Assembly (NCBI RefSeq): GCF_029813775.1
Contig: NZ_JARVKW010000028.1
Location: 1 to 64,000, forward strand
Reading direction: 5' to 3'
Length of the DNA stretch: 64,000 nt
Source of the DNA: Streptomyces sp. DH24
GTDB lineage: Bacteria > Actinomycetota > Actinomycetes > Streptomycetales > Streptomycetaceae
Part shown: piece by piece, positions 17,976 to 26,578 of the stretch
Position numbering within the stretch: the first letter of the stretch is position 1
Layout of the letters: each line of letters opens with the position of its first letter
Program-made: the position numbers and the translations under genes
Notes under the pieces: generated by a model
Told to the model about the DNA's origin: nothing
Seen by the model: only the letters and a program-made list of their open reading frames with translations
Databases searched by the model: none

Positions 17976-18161
17976 ATGAGCGCAGCAACCGTCACCCCCG
18001 TTCCCGGAGCCCCCCGGCCCTCCGGCGCCACCGCGCTGCGGGGCAGCCACCACCACCGCCTCGGCGACGCGCTGCGAGCCGTCAAGGTGTTCGTGGGAGC
18101 GGCGTTCAACGTCGTGATCCTCGGCGAGTACGGCGAGGAGGCGGGCGTGCGCCGCCGGTGA
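17976..18161 (+). CDS. Small conserved-looking protein (61 aa)
   Basis: MSAATVTPVPGAPRPSGATA is followed by a short basic segment (HHHRLGDALRAVK) and a hydrophobic stretch, VFVGAAFNVVILGEY, ending GVRRR. No family is recognised. The segment could be a short amphipathic or membrane-associated helix. It is divergent from the HelD-like gene, sharing a 299-bp upstream region in which TAGAAT (reverse strand, 17798-17803) could be the helD -10 box. Frame, codon bias and the immediately following leaderless GT87 gene support it as a real gene. Confidence 0.6.
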   Translation: MSAATVTPVPGAPRPSGATALRGSHHHRLGDALRAVKVFVGAAFNVVILGEYGEEAGVRRR

Positions 18162-18166
18162 GCCAC

Positions 18167-18172
18167 TAGGGT
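18167..18172 (+). promoter_or_regulatory. Leaderless -10 box (TAGGGT)
   Basis: TAGGGT ends 6 nt before the GTG at 18179, with no ribosome binding site between. Confidence 0.4.
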
Positions 18173-18178
18173 CCCCGC

Positions 18179-19330
18179 GTGGCCCGCCGCTCACCCTCCG
18201 CGCCCGCCGTCCTCCTCCTCGCCCTCTGCGCCGTCTCCGTCGCCGCCCTCGCCGCCCTGTGCGCCGCACAGCGGACCCCCATGGCCGACGTGCTGGTCTA
18301 CCGGGCCGAGGGCCGTGCCGCCGCCCGCGGCGGAGACCTGTACGGCTTCACCGTGACCGAGTGGCGGCTGCCCGCCACCTACCCGCCGTTCGCGGCGCTG
18401 CTGTTCGTCCCGACGACCTGGCTCCCGGTCCCCGCCCTCAAGGCGGTCTTCCTCGCCGGGAACGTGCTCCTGACCGCCTGCCTGGTCCGCCTCTCCGCCC
18501 GCTTCGCGGGAAAGCCGCTCACCCTCCCGGCGCTGTGCGCCGCCACCGCCCTGGCCCTGTGGCTCGAACCCGTCTTCCAGACCGTCCTGTTCGGCCAGAT
18601 CAACCTGGCCCTCGCCTGCCTGGTGCTGTGGGACCTGACCCGGCCTCCCGGCGCCCGCCTCAGGGGCGCCGCCATCGGCGTCGCGGCCGGCGTCAAGCTC
18701 ACCCCGGCCGTCTTCGTCGCGTATCTGCTGCTGCGCCGCAGGTACCGGGAGGCGGCCACGGCGACCGCCGCCTTCGCCGGGACGGTCGCAGTGGGCGGCC
18801 TCGCCCTGCCCGCCGCCGCCCTCGACTTCTGGACCCGCCGCCTCTACGAGACCGGCCGCGTCGGCAAGGCGTGGATCGTCGACAACCAGTCCCTCCAGGG
18901 GATGACCGCCCGTCTCCTGGGCGACCCGGCACCCGGCCCGGCCTGGGCCGTCACGGCGGCGGCCGTCGCCCTCGCCGGCCTGTGGCTGGCCCGCCGCACC
19001 GCCGACGACCGGCACGGCGTCCTGCTCGCGGCCTGCACGGCCCTGCTGGTCTCCCCGATCAGCTGGTCCCACCACTGGGTCTGGTGCGTACCGCTCCTCG
19101 CCGTGCTGTGGGCCGAGGGCCGCACCCGGCTCGCCGCCGCCGTGGCCGTCCTCTTCGCGGCCCGCACGATGTGGCTGCTGCCCCACGAGGGCGACCTGGA
19201 CCTGCGGCTGCCGTGGTGGCAGCAGCCGCTCGCGTCCCCGTACCCGCTGCTGGGCCTCGCCCTGCTGGCGGTGTGCGCCGCTCAGCTCTCCGCGAGGAGC
19301 TCGTCCGCGTCGACGATCCGGTACGCGTAG
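18179..19330 (+). CDS. GT87-family membrane mannosyltransferase
   Basis: Multi-pass membrane glycosyltransferase of 383 residues (DUF2029/GT87, PimE-like), expected to use polyprenyl-phosphate-mannose outside the membrane. The first TM segment is residues 8-28, and about ten hydrophobic segments follow. The acidic catalytic loop lies after TM1 (PMADVLVYRAEG), and the family block ATYPPFAALLFVP comes next. Further family features are FGQINLALACLVLWD, GVKLTPAVF and LVSPISWSHHWVW. The GTG start at 18179 appears leaderless. Its last 49 bp overlap the convergent XPB-type helicase gene. The acceptor glycan or lipid is unknown. Confidence 0.85.
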   Translation: MARRSPSAPAVLLLALCAVSVAALAALCAAQRTPMADVLVYRAEGRAAARGGDLYGFTVTEWRLPATYPPFAALLFVPTTWLPVPALKAVFLAGNVLLTACLVRLSARFAGKPLTLPALCAATALALWLEPVFQTVLFGQINLALACLVLWDLTRPPGARLRGAAIGVAAGVKLTPAVFVAYLLLRRRYREAATATAAFAGTVAVGGLALPAAALDFWTRRLYETGRVGKAWIVDNQSLQGMTARLLGDPAPGPAWAVTAAAVALAGLWLARRTADDRHGVLLAACTALLVSPISWSHHWVWCVPLLAVLWAEGRTRLAAAVAVLFAARTMWLLPHEGDLDLRLPWWQQPLASPYPLLGLALLAVCAAQLSARSSSASTIRYA

Positions 19331-20925
19331 CCCTGCTCCGCCAGGAAGCGCTGGCGGTGGGCGGCGAAGTCCTGGTCGACCGTGTCGCGGGCGACGACCG
19401 AGTAGAAGTGCGCCTGGTGCCCGTCCGCCTTCGGCCGCAGCACCCGCCCGAGCCGCTGCGCCTCCTCCTGCCGCGACCCGAAGGTGCCCGACACCTGGAT
19501 GGCGACCGTGGCCTCCGGCAGGTCGATCGAGAAGTTGGCGACCTTGGACACCACCAGGACGGAGATCTCGCCCTGCCGGAACGCCTCGAACAGCTTCTCC
19601 CGCTGCGTGTTGGACGTCTCGCCCTTGATGACGGGCGCGTCCAAGTGCTCACCCAGCTCGTCCAGTTGGTCGATGTACTGGCCGATCACGAGGATCTGCT
19701 GCCCGGCGAAGCGGCGGACGATCGTCTCCGTCACCTTCCGCTTGGTGGCGGTCGTGGCGCAGAAGCGGTACTTCTCCTCCGTCTCGGCGGTCGCGTACGC
19801 GAGCCGCTCGGAGTCGGTGAGGTTGACCCGCACCTCGACGCAGTCGGCGGGCGCGATGTAGCCCTGCGCCTCGATCTCCTTCCACGGCGCGTCGAACCGC
19901 TTCGGCCCGATCAGCGAGAAGACGTCCGACTCCCGGCCGTCCTCCCGCACCAGCGTCGCCGTGAGCCCGAGCCGCCGCCGGGCCTGGAGATCGGCCGTGA
20001 ACTTGAACACGGGCGCGGGCAGCAGGTGCACCTCGTCGTAGAGGATGAGCCCCCAGTCCCGCGAGTCGAACAGTTCCAGGTGCGGGTAGACGCCCTTCCG
20101 CTTGGTCGTCAGCACCTGGTACGTGGCGATGGTGACCGGGCGGATCTCCTTCTTGGTGCCGCTGTACTCGCCGATCTCCTCCTCGGTCAGCGACGTCCGC
20201 TTCATCAGCTCGTGCTTCCACTGCCGGGCGGACACGGTGTTCGTGACGAGGATCAGCGTCGTCGACCGGGCCTGCGCCATCGCCCCGGCCCCGACCAGCG
20301 TCTTTCCGGCGCCGCAGGGCAGTACGACCACACCGGAGCCGCCGTGCCAGAAGTTCTCCACGGCCTGCTTCTGGTACGGCCTGAGCGCCCAGCCGTTCTC
20401 CTCCAGCTCGATGGCGTGCGCCTCGCCGTCCACGTACCCGGCGAGGTCCTCGGCGGGCCAGCCCAGCTTCAGCAGCACCTGCTTGATCTGCCCGCGCTCG
20501 GAGGGGTGCACGGCCACGGTGTCGGGATCGATCCGGGCCCCGACGAGCGGCGCGACCCGCTTGGACCGCAGGACCTCCTCCAGCACGGGCCGGTCGGTGG
20601 TCGAGAGCACCAGCCCGTGGGCCGGGTGCTTCACGAGACTGAGCCGCCCGTAGCGGTCCATGGTCTCGGCGATGTCGACCAGCAGCGCGTGCGGCACCGG
20701 GTACCGGCTGTACTCCACGAGCGCGTCCACGACCTGCTCGGCGTCGTGACCGGCCGCGCGGGCGTTCCACAGGCCGAGCGGTGTCACCCGGTAGGTGTGG
20801 ATGTGCTCCGGCGCCCGCTCCAGCTCCGCGAACGGCGCGATGGCCCGACGGCAGTCGTCCGCCCGCTCGTGGTCGACCTCGAGGAGCAGGGTCTTGTCGG
20901 ACTGGACGATGAGCGGACCATTCAC
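19282..20925 (-). CDS. XPB/Ssl2-type DNA helicase
   Basis: Superfamily 2 3'-5' helicase of 547 residues, related to the eukaryotic and archaeal XPB nucleotide-excision-repair helicase. The N-terminal domain (VNGPLIVQSDKTLLLEVDH) is followed by the helicase core: Walker A PCGAGKTLVGAGAM, motif II YDEVHLLPA (DEVH), motif III TATLVRED, and the C-terminal helicase domain ending QRLGRVLRPKADG. The GTG start at 20925 defines the conserved N-terminus; longer frames are spurious. In actinobacteria this helicase is usually close to a helicase-associated protein such as the one at 26.6-29.2 kb. It overlaps the GT87 gene 3' end. Confidence 0.93.
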   Translation of the reverse strand: MNGPLIVQSDKTLLLEVDHERADDCRRAIAPFAELERAPEHIHTYRVTPLGLWNARAAGHDAEQVVDALVEYSRYPVPHALLVDIAETMDRYGRLSLVKHPAHGLVLSTTDRPVLEEVLRSKRVAPLVGARIDPDTVAVHPSERGQIKQVLLKLGWPAEDLAGYVDGEAHAIELEENGWALRPYQKQAVENFWHGGSGVVVLPCGAGKTLVGAGAMAQARSTTLILVTNTVSARQWKHELMKRTSLTEEEIGEYSGTKKEIRPVTIATYQVLTTKRKGVYPHLELFDSRDWGLILYDEVHLLPAPVFKFTADLQARRRLGLTATLVREDGRESDVFSLIGPKRFDAPWKEIEAQGYIAPADCVEVRVNLTDSERLAYATAETEEKYRFCATTATKRKVTETIVRRFAGQQILVIGQYIDQLDELGEHLDAPVIKGETSNTQREKLFEAFRQGEISVLVVSKVANFSIDLPEATVAIQVSGTFGSRQEEAQRLGRVLRPKADGHQAHFYSVVARDTVDQDFAAHRQRFLAEQGYAYRIVDADELLAES

Positions 20926-21019
20926 GCGCGGCTGCCTTTCTGGATGCCCGGCACGGCCAAACGTCCAGTGTGCCTCAACCCGGGCCGATCCCGGTGGGGC
21001 GTACGCCACAGCCGAGGGG

Positions 21020-21943
21020 CTACGAGTGGCCGAGCTCCGCCGTCGACGCGTCCTCCGTGACCGGCACCGACCCCGAGTCGGACGCGGGCCGCAGCGGGAA
21101 CGGGTCCACGCGGGTCTCGTCGATGACCGGCGGCGCGGGCTGCGGCGGCTTGGGCATGACGGCGGCCTCCGAGTGCCCGCCGCAGCCGTAGGCCAGCGAG
21201 ACGACACGCCCGTCGGCGGGCGAGAACTCGTTGGCGCACACTCCGAAGGCCTGCCCCAGCGACCCCCCGATCCGTACGAGGAAACCGCAGCTCACACAGG
21301 CGGCGGGGGCGGCCTGCGCCATGGGCGTCTTGGGCCCGAAGGCCTCCTCCCAGCGGTCGGCGGCGGTGTGCAGCCCGTACCGGGACAGCACCCGGGCCCG
21401 GCCCATGCCCAGCTCCTCGGCGATCGCCGAGATCGAGCCGCGCGACGGCGGCACCAGGGTCGCCGGGGGTCCGGCCGTGACCTCGGCGTCCTCCGCCTCC
21501 ACCAGCTCGGCCAGTTCCTCCGAGACGGCGGAACCGGCCACCGGCTCGTCCTCGCCGGTCCAGCCGGGCTCCAGCCGCAGGTCCTCGGCGTCGGTCGGCA
21601 GCAGATCGCCGGGGCCCATGTCGCCGGGCCGCAGCCGCTCGCTCCACGGCACCCACTCCGGGGCCAGCAGCGCGTCCGGACCGGGCAGCAGCACCGCCTC
21701 GTCCACCGTGACGATCTTGGCGCGGGAGGCGCGGGCCACGGTCACGGCCCAGCGCCAGCCGCGGTACCCGAGCTCCATGCACTGGAAGAAGTGCGTGACG
21801 ACCCGGTCCCCCTCGGAGACCAGCTCCACGTGCTCGCCGACCACGCCGGGCGCGGCGGCCTCCTCGGCGGCGGCGCGGGCGAGGTCGACGGCCTCGGCGC
21901 ACAGGCGGTCAGGGGTGCGGCTTCGCGTTGTCGCTGCGCTCAC
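21020..21943 (-). CDS. DUF3027 protein
   Basis: A 307-residue actinobacterial protein of unknown function. The DUF3027 core is residues about 10-110 (CAEAVDLARAAAEEAA, THFFQCMELGYRGWRWAVTVARA, VTVDEAVLLPGPDALLAPEWVPWSERLRPGD). The C-terminal half contains LSRYGLHTAADRWEEAFGP and a Cys-based motif, ACVSCGFLVRIGGSLGQAFGVCANE, resembling a zinc ribbon, followed by CGGHSEA and an acidic Pro-rich end. The GTG start at 21943 is the first in frame before a divergent intergenic region. The protein is cytosolic. It lies 94 bp upstream of the XPB-type helicase on the same strand, so they may be co-transcribed. Confidence 0.85.
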   Translation of the reverse strand: MSAATTRSRTPDRLCAEAVDLARAAAEEAAAPGVVGEHVELVSEGDRVVTHFFQCMELGYRGWRWAVTVARASRAKIVTVDEAVLLPGPDALLAPEWVPWSERLRPGDMGPGDLLPTDAEDLRLEPGWTGEDEPVAGSAVSEELAELVEAEDAEVTAGPPATLVPPSRGSISAIAEELGMGRARVLSRYGLHTAADRWEEAFGPKTPMAQAAPAACVSCGFLVRIGGSLGQAFGVCANEFSPADGRVVSLAYGCGGHSEAAVMPKPPQPAPPVIDETRVDPFPLRPASDSGSVPVTEDASTAELGHS

Positions 21944-22378
21944 AGGTATCGCTTCTCTCCATACGCCGTCTCACGGGTGCGCCACACCGGCGGCGGAGCG
22001 GACGGAGCGGAACCGGGGGGCCGCGTCGACGTCCGCGTCCGATCGCGCTCGGGCGCACCTACGCCATCCATTCTGCGGTATGGCCGTGAGGCGCGCGGCC
22101 GAGAACGTTCGCCACGGCGCACCAGGCACGCTACCTGTTCGCGTGCGCTCGGCATACACCGACGGGACGGTTGGAGGCCTGCGCGTGACTTTCACCGGCG
22201 TCACGACCGAGGTGACGGCGTTGCGAGAACCCCGGACGGGAAGGCGGACGGAGGCGCGCAATCCGCGGCGGCCCACGCCGCACCCCCGCACCCCCGACCC
22301 ACCCACCTGGCCGGGAAGGCCGCACCCATCCGGGCCGTATCCGCACTACCCCCCGCCATCTCGGGGCACTATGACGAG
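21944..22378. other. Divergent intergenic region
   Basis: 435 bp between DUF3027 (minus) and the MFS gene (plus). I see no gene, clear promoter hexamers or strong palindrome. Short GC-rich frames occur on both strands but lack coding features. Confidence 0.5.
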
Positions 22379-23764
22379 GTGGCACTGAAGGGGACCAGCG
22401 GACTCAGCGGAACGGGCCGGCCGCGCGGCCCGTTCCGCTCGATCGCCCGCGTCCTGCACTTCCCGGTCACCGGAACGGCCCGGCAGATCCGCCGCGCCAC
22501 CCACGCCCACGGCGCCGGCGAATCCGGCCTCGGCAAACTCATCGAACTGCACGGCGTGAACGGCGCCGGCGACGTCATGATCACCGTGGCCCTCGCCTCC
22601 ACCGTCTTCTTCTCCGTGCCCACCGACGAGGCCCGCGGCCGTGTCGCCCTCTACCTCGGCATCACCATGGCGCCCTTCACCCTCCTCGCCCCGGTGATCG
22701 GCCCCCTCCTCGACCGCATCCCGCACGGCCGCCGCGCCGCCATGGCCGGCGCCATGCTCGCCCGCGCCCTCCTCGCCCTCGTCCTGTCGGGCGCCGTCGT
22801 CACCGGCGGCATCGAGCTGTACCCCGCCGCCCTCGGCGTGCTCGTCGCGTCCAAGGCGTACGGCGTCGTCAGAAGCGCCGTCGTGCCGCGTCTCCTGCCA
22901 CCCCAGTTCTCCCTGGTCAAAGCCAACTCGCGGGTCACCCTGGGCGGCCTGCTCGCCACCGGCATCGCCGCGCCCATCGGCGCCGGCCTCCAGCAGATCG
23001 GCCCGCGCTGGCCCCTCTACGGCGCGTTTGTGATCTTCGTCGCGGGCACGATCCTGTCGTTCACGCTGCCGCCCAAGGTCGACTCCGCGAAGGGCGAGGA
23101 CACCGCCCTGCTCGCCGCCGACGAACAGCACCTGCACGGGCCGCACCTCAAACCCGTCAAGCGGCCGGGCCTGCGCACGGTCGGCACGGCCGTTACGCAC
23201 GCCCTCGCCGCCAACGCCGCGATCCGCTGCCTGTCCGGCTTCCTGATCTTCTTCCTCGCGTTCCTGCTGCGCGAGCACCCCATGACGGGCCAGAGCGCGG
23301 CCGTGTCCCTCGGGATAGTGGGCGTGGCCGCCGGCACCGGCAACGCCATCGGCACGGCCGTGGGCGCCTGGCTGCGGTCCCGCGCGCCGGAGATCATCAT
23401 CGTCACGGTCGTCGCCCTCGTGCTCGGCGCGGCCGTCACCGCCGCGGTGTTCTTCGGCGCGGTCCTGGTCGCGTGCCTGGCCGCCGTCGCCGGGTTCGCC
23501 CAGGCGCTCGCCAAGCTGTCCCTGGACGCGCTGATCCAGCGCGACGTGCCCGAACTGGTCCGCACGTCGGCGTTCGCGCGCTCCGAGACGCTGCTGCAGA
23601 TGTCGTGGGTGCTCGGCGGAGCCATCGGCATCGCGCTGCCGCTCATCGGCGCGCTCGGCCTGTCGGTCGGCGCGGCGATCGTGGCCACGGGCTGGCTGAC
23701 GACGGTACGGGGCCTCGTCGCGTCGGCGCGCCACGGCGCCGGGACCCGCAACCGGGTCGAGTGA
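22379..23764 (+). CDS. MFS transporter
   Basis: Major facilitator superfamily permease of about 461 residues with ten to twelve hydrophobic segments. The N-terminal cytosolic part (RQIRRATHAHGAGESGLGK) precedes TM1, and DEARGRVALYLGITMAPFTLLAPVIGPLLDRIPHGRR holds the family's loop 2-3 motif. A central hydrophilic loop (DSAKGEDTALLAADEQHLHG) splits two six-helix halves. The substrate is not identifiable. The start is uncertain: the GTG at 22379 is used because upstream sequence in frame lacks coding character. It lies 113 bp upstream of the lipoprotein gene. Confidence 0.8.
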   Translation: MALKGTSGLSGTGRPRGPFRSIARVLHFPVTGTARQIRRATHAHGAGESGLGKLIELHGVNGAGDVMITVALASTVFFSVPTDEARGRVALYLGITMAPFTLLAPVIGPLLDRIPHGRRAAMAGAMLARALLALVLSGAVVTGGIELYPAALGVLVASKAYGVVRSAVVPRLLPPQFSLVKANSRVTLGGLLATGIAAPIGAGLQQIGPRWPLYGAFVIFVAGTILSFTLPPKVDSAKGEDTALLAADEQHLHGPHLKPVKRPGLRTVGTAVTHALAANAAIRCLSGFLIFFLAFLLREHPMTGQSAAVSLGIVGVAAGTGNAIGTAVGAWLRSRAPEIIIVTVVALVLGAAVTAAVFFGAVLVACLAAVAGFAQALAKLSLDALIQRDVPELVRTSAFARSETLLQMSWVLGGAIGIALPLIGALGLSVGAAIVATGWLTTVRGLVASARHGAGTRNRVE

Positions 23765-23865
23765 CAGGGCCAAAACACCTGGCCCGCACGGCCCGGAAGC
23801 ACCACCGCCCCATGTCGCGCACGGCGCGCCGCCCCCCTCGTGGGGAGACGGGTGGACATGCCAGA

Positions 23866-23871
23866 TAGCCT
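23866..23871 (+). promoter_or_regulatory. Leaderless -10 box (TAGCCT)
   Basis: TAGCCT ends 6 nt before the lipoprotein ATG at 23878, and no ribosome binding site is present. Confidence 0.45.
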
Positions 23872-23877
23872 TCGCCC

Positions 23878-24351
23878 ATGACCACGTTGCAATCCGCTGT
23901 GCGACGCCGCCGCGCCGTCGCCGCCGCCGGCGCCGTATCCGCCGGACTGCTCGTCCTGTCGGCGTGTGACAAGCCGACCCCGCTGGCCACGGTGACCGTC
24001 GGCAGTTCGTCGGTCAGCGAGGAAGCCACCTGCGGTGGCGCGGGCGACGCCCTGAAGTCCGCCGACATCTCGAAGTGCCTCAAGGACACGGACATCGAGT
24101 CGATCTCCGTCGACCCGGACGAGACCGTCCGCTTCGGCGTCGACCCGGAGATCGCCGACAAGGGCTGGACCATCCTGATGAACGGCCAGCCGCTCACGGA
24201 CTCCAGCACCAAGACGTACCGCACGATCCCCGGCAGCGTCTTCTTCAACGCCCAGTACGGCGCCCAGGGCAACTCGACCCTGGTCTCCATCAAGGAGGGC
24301 GAGAAGGACGTCACCGGTCTGTGGTCCTTCAAGCTGAAGAAGGACTCCTGA
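23878..24351 (+). CDS. Lipoprotein, DUF2771-like
   Basis: A 157-residue exported lipoprotein. Basic residues RRRRAV precede a hydrophobic segment that ends in the lipobox LVLSAC, so Cys30 should be lipidated and the protein anchored outside the membrane. The mature part (DKPTPLATVTVGSSSVSEEATC) carries two further Cys residues and a beta-rich domain (ISVDPDETVRFGVDPEIADKGW, GLWSFKLKK). The position in front of mqnB and the overall pattern fit DUF2771. The start seems leaderless. The stop codon is shared with the mqnB start in CTGA. A periplasm-facing binding role is likely but unproven. Confidence 0.8.
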   Translation: MTTLQSAVRRRRAVAAAGAVSAGLLVLSACDKPTPLATVTVGSSSVSEEATCGGAGDALKSADISKCLKDTDIESISVDPDETVRFGVDPEIADKGWTILMNGQPLTDSSTKTYRTIPGSVFFNAQYGAQGNSTLVSIKEGEKDVTGLWSFKLKKDS

Positions 24352-25034
24352 CCACGTCCGCCACTCCACGTGTCCTGGTAGCCACCGCGGTCCCCCTGGA
24401 ACGGGACGCGGTGGCACCGGCACACCCCGCACCGGGGCCCGGACGCCACGACGTCCTCGCGGTCGGCGTCGGCCCCGCGCGCGCCGCCGCGGCCACCGCC
24501 ACCGCCCTCACCACGGCGGCCCTGGCGGGCGCCCCCTACGACCTCGTCGTCAGCGCGGGCATCGCGGGCGGATTCGCGCCGCACGCCCCGGTCGGCAGCC
24601 TCGTCCTCGCCGACGAGATCACCGCGGCCGACCTCGGCGCCGACACCGTCGACGGCTTCCTGCCGGTCACCGCCCTCGGCTTCGGCGTCGTCACCCACCA
24701 CCCGCCCGAGGCCCTCGTACGGGCCGCAGCGGCCGCCACCGGAGCCCGCACCGGCACGGTCCTCACCGTCTCCACGGTGACCGGTACCGCCGCCCGCGCC
24801 GCCGAACTGCGCACCCGCCACCCCCGTGCCCTCGCCGAGGCCATGGAGGGCTTCGGCGTCGCCGAGGCCGCCGCCGCCCACGGCGTCCCCGTGCTGGAGC
24901 TGCGCGCCGTGTCCAACCCGGTCGGCCCGCGCGACCGCGACGCCTGGCGCGTCGGCGACGCGCTGGCCGCGCTCACCGAGGGCTTCGGGAAGCTCGCGCC
25001 CGTCCTGGAGAGTTGGAACCCACATGACCAGTGA
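24348..25034 (+). CDS. mqnB: Futalosine hydrolase
   Basis: Nucleoside hydrolase of the PNP/UDP-phosphorylase fold that releases hypoxanthine from futalosine in the alternative menaquinone pathway. The protein is 228 residues, of normal length. RVLVATAVPLERDAV at the N-terminus, YDLVVSAGIAGGFAPHAPVGSLVLADEI, and EAMEGFGVAEAAAAHGVPVLELRAVSNPVG with the ribose-binding Glu-Met-Glu region are visible. No ATG or GTG exists near the conserved start. The only sensible initiation is CTG at 24348 within CTGA, just after AAGAAGGA and overlapping the lipoprotein stop. mqnD overlaps its end by 11 bp. Confidence 0.9.
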   Translation: MTTSATPRVLVATAVPLERDAVAPAHPAPGPGRHDVLAVGVGPARAAAATATALTTAALAGAPYDLVVSAGIAGGFAPHAPVGSLVLADEITAADLGADTVDGFLPVTALGFGVVTHHPPEALVRAAAAATGARTGTVLTVSTVTGTAARAAELRTRHPRALAEAMEGFGVAEAAAAHGVPVLELRAVSNPVGPRDRDAWRVGDALAALTEGFGKLAPVLESWNPHDQ

Positions 25035-25872
25035 GCCCCTGCGGACCGCCTACTCGCCCTGCCCGAACGACACGTTCGTCTTCGACGCGCTCGCCCACGG
25101 CCGGGTGCCCGGCGCACCCGCCCTCGACGTGACGTTCGCGGACATCGACATCACCAACGGCATGGCCGAGCGCGGCGAGTCCGACGTGCTGAAGGTGTCG
25201 TACGCGGTGCTGCCGTACGTGCTGGACCAGTACGCGCTGCTGCCCTGCGGCGGTGCGCTCGGGCGGGGCTGCGGTCCGCTGGTGCTCACCCGGGAGGCGG
25301 GTGCCGACCTCACCGGCCGCACCGTCGCCGTGCCCAGTGAGAAGTCGACGGCGTACCTCCTCTTCCGGCTCTGGGCGGCGGACACCCTGCCGGGCGGCGT
25401 CGGTGAGATCGTCGTCATGCCGTTCCACGAGATCATGCCGGCCGTGCGTGACGGCAAGGTCGACGCGGGCCTCGTCATCCACGAGGCGCGCTTCACCTAC
25501 CAGAACTACGGCCTGCACAAGCTCGCCGACATGGGTGAGCACTGGGAGCACACCACCGGTCTGCCGATCCCGCTCGGCGCGATCATCGCCCGGCGGTCGC
25601 TCGGCGCGGACACCCTGCGGACGCTCGCCGACTCGATCAGGGCGTCCGTGCGCGCGGCCTGGGACGACCCCGAGGCCTCCCGCCCGTACGTCATGGAGCA
25701 CGCCCAGGAGATGGACCCGGCCGTCGCCGACCAGCACATCGGGCTGTACGTCAACGAGTTCACCGCCGACCTCGGCGCGGACGGCTACGCGGCCGTGCGG
25801 GGCCTGCTCACACGTGCGGCGGCCGAGGGGCTGGTGCCGCCCCTCGGCCAGAACGCGCTCGCCTTCCCGTGA
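25024..25872 (+). CDS. mqnD: 1,4-dihydroxy-6-naphthoate synthase
   Basis: Periplasmic-binding-protein-fold enzyme of 282 residues that converts cyclic dehypoxanthine futalosine to 1,4-dihydroxy-6-naphthoate in menaquinone synthesis. The signature YSPCPNDTFVFDALAHG lies near the N-terminus. ALLPCGGALGRGCGPLVL, VAVPSEKSTAYLLFRLW and DAGLVIHEARFTYQNYGLHKLADMGEHWE follow and match MqnD rather than MqnA. The ATG at 25024 overlaps the end of mqnB by 11 bp, so the pair is coupled. mqnA, mqnC and mqnE are elsewhere. Confidence 0.95.
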   Translation: MTSEPLRTAYSPCPNDTFVFDALAHGRVPGAPALDVTFADIDITNGMAERGESDVLKVSYAVLPYVLDQYALLPCGGALGRGCGPLVLTREAGADLTGRTVAVPSEKSTAYLLFRLWAADTLPGGVGEIVVMPFHEIMPAVRDGKVDAGLVIHEARFTYQNYGLHKLADMGEHWEHTTGLPIPLGAIIARRSLGADTLRTLADSIRASVRAAWDDPEASRPYVMEHAQEMDPAVADQHIGLYVNEFTADLGADGYAAVRGLLTRAAAEGLVPPLGQNALAFP

Positions 25873-25908
25873 GCGGGACAGGCCTTACCGGTTCCTACCG
25901 GCGCGGTC

Positions 25909-26301
25909 TCACACGTCGAGCTGGTCGGCGACCGCGCGCAGCAGACCGGCGATCTTCTTGCCGGACGCCTTGTCGGGGTAACGGCCCTTCTCCAGCATCG
26001 GCGTGATGTTCTCCAGAAGGGTCGTCAGGTCCTGCACGATGGACGCCAGCTCGTCCGGCTTCTTGCGCTGCGCGGCCGCGACCGAGGGGGCCGGGTCCAG
26101 CAGGGTCAGGGACAGCGCCTGATCACCACGCTGCCCGGCGACCACGCCGAACTCCACGCGCTGGCCCGGCTTGAGCGTCTCGACTCCGGCGGGGAGGACC
26201 GAGGAATGCACGAAGACGTCGCCGCCGTCGTCGCGGGAGAGGAAGCCGAAGCCCTTCTCGCTGTTGAACCACTTGACCTTGCCGGTAGGCAAAGCACGCA
26301 C
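25909..26301 (-). CDS. Cold-shock protein with C-terminal helical extension
   Basis: A 130-residue protein. Residues 1-70 form a cold-shock domain (TGKVKWFNSEKGFGFLSRDDGGDVFVHSSVL) with RNP1 and RNP2. About 60 extra residues (RKKPDELASIVQDLTTLLENITPMLEKGRY, then GKKIAGLLRAVADQLDV) look alpha-helical and amphipathic. That tail is absent from the 67-residue Csp at 5.2 kb and may mediate dimerisation or partner binding. Starts at GTG 26301 or TTG 26292 (MPTGKVKW) are both plausible. It lies downstream of, and on the same strand as, the helicase-associated gene, 277 bp away. Confidence 0.9.
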   Translation of the reverse strand: MRALPTGKVKWFNSEKGFGFLSRDDGGDVFVHSSVLPAGVETLKPGQRVEFGVVAGQRGDQALSLTLLDPAPSVAAAQRKKPDELASIVQDLTTLLENITPMLEKGRYPDKASGKKIAGLLRAVADQLDV

Positions 26302-26578
26302 CCCATCTCACCAGTCAGCCGAACCACTGTCGTCCCAGGTCAGGCTATCCAGCGCTCGCTCTTGCCTGCCGTTGTCCTGAAGCCTCCTCAGCTCTGTACC
26401 CTCCGTCAAGCCCGCCCACTCCAGTCGGCCAAACCTGGCCGATCGGCAGCGGACGCGCTCGCGAGGGGGCGAGGCAGGCACGGCATATCTCAGCACATCC
26501 GTGGTGTCGTCCGGCAACTCGTTATGTCCCGGCACCCGTTGGTCAACGCCCCGTGCGGCGACCCCGGTACGGGTGACG
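26302..26578. other. Gene-free stretch upstream of the cold-shock gene
   Basis: 277 bp holding the leader of the minus-strand cold-shock gene. It is less GC-rich than its surroundings. No gene or clear terminator is seen. Confidence 0.4.
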
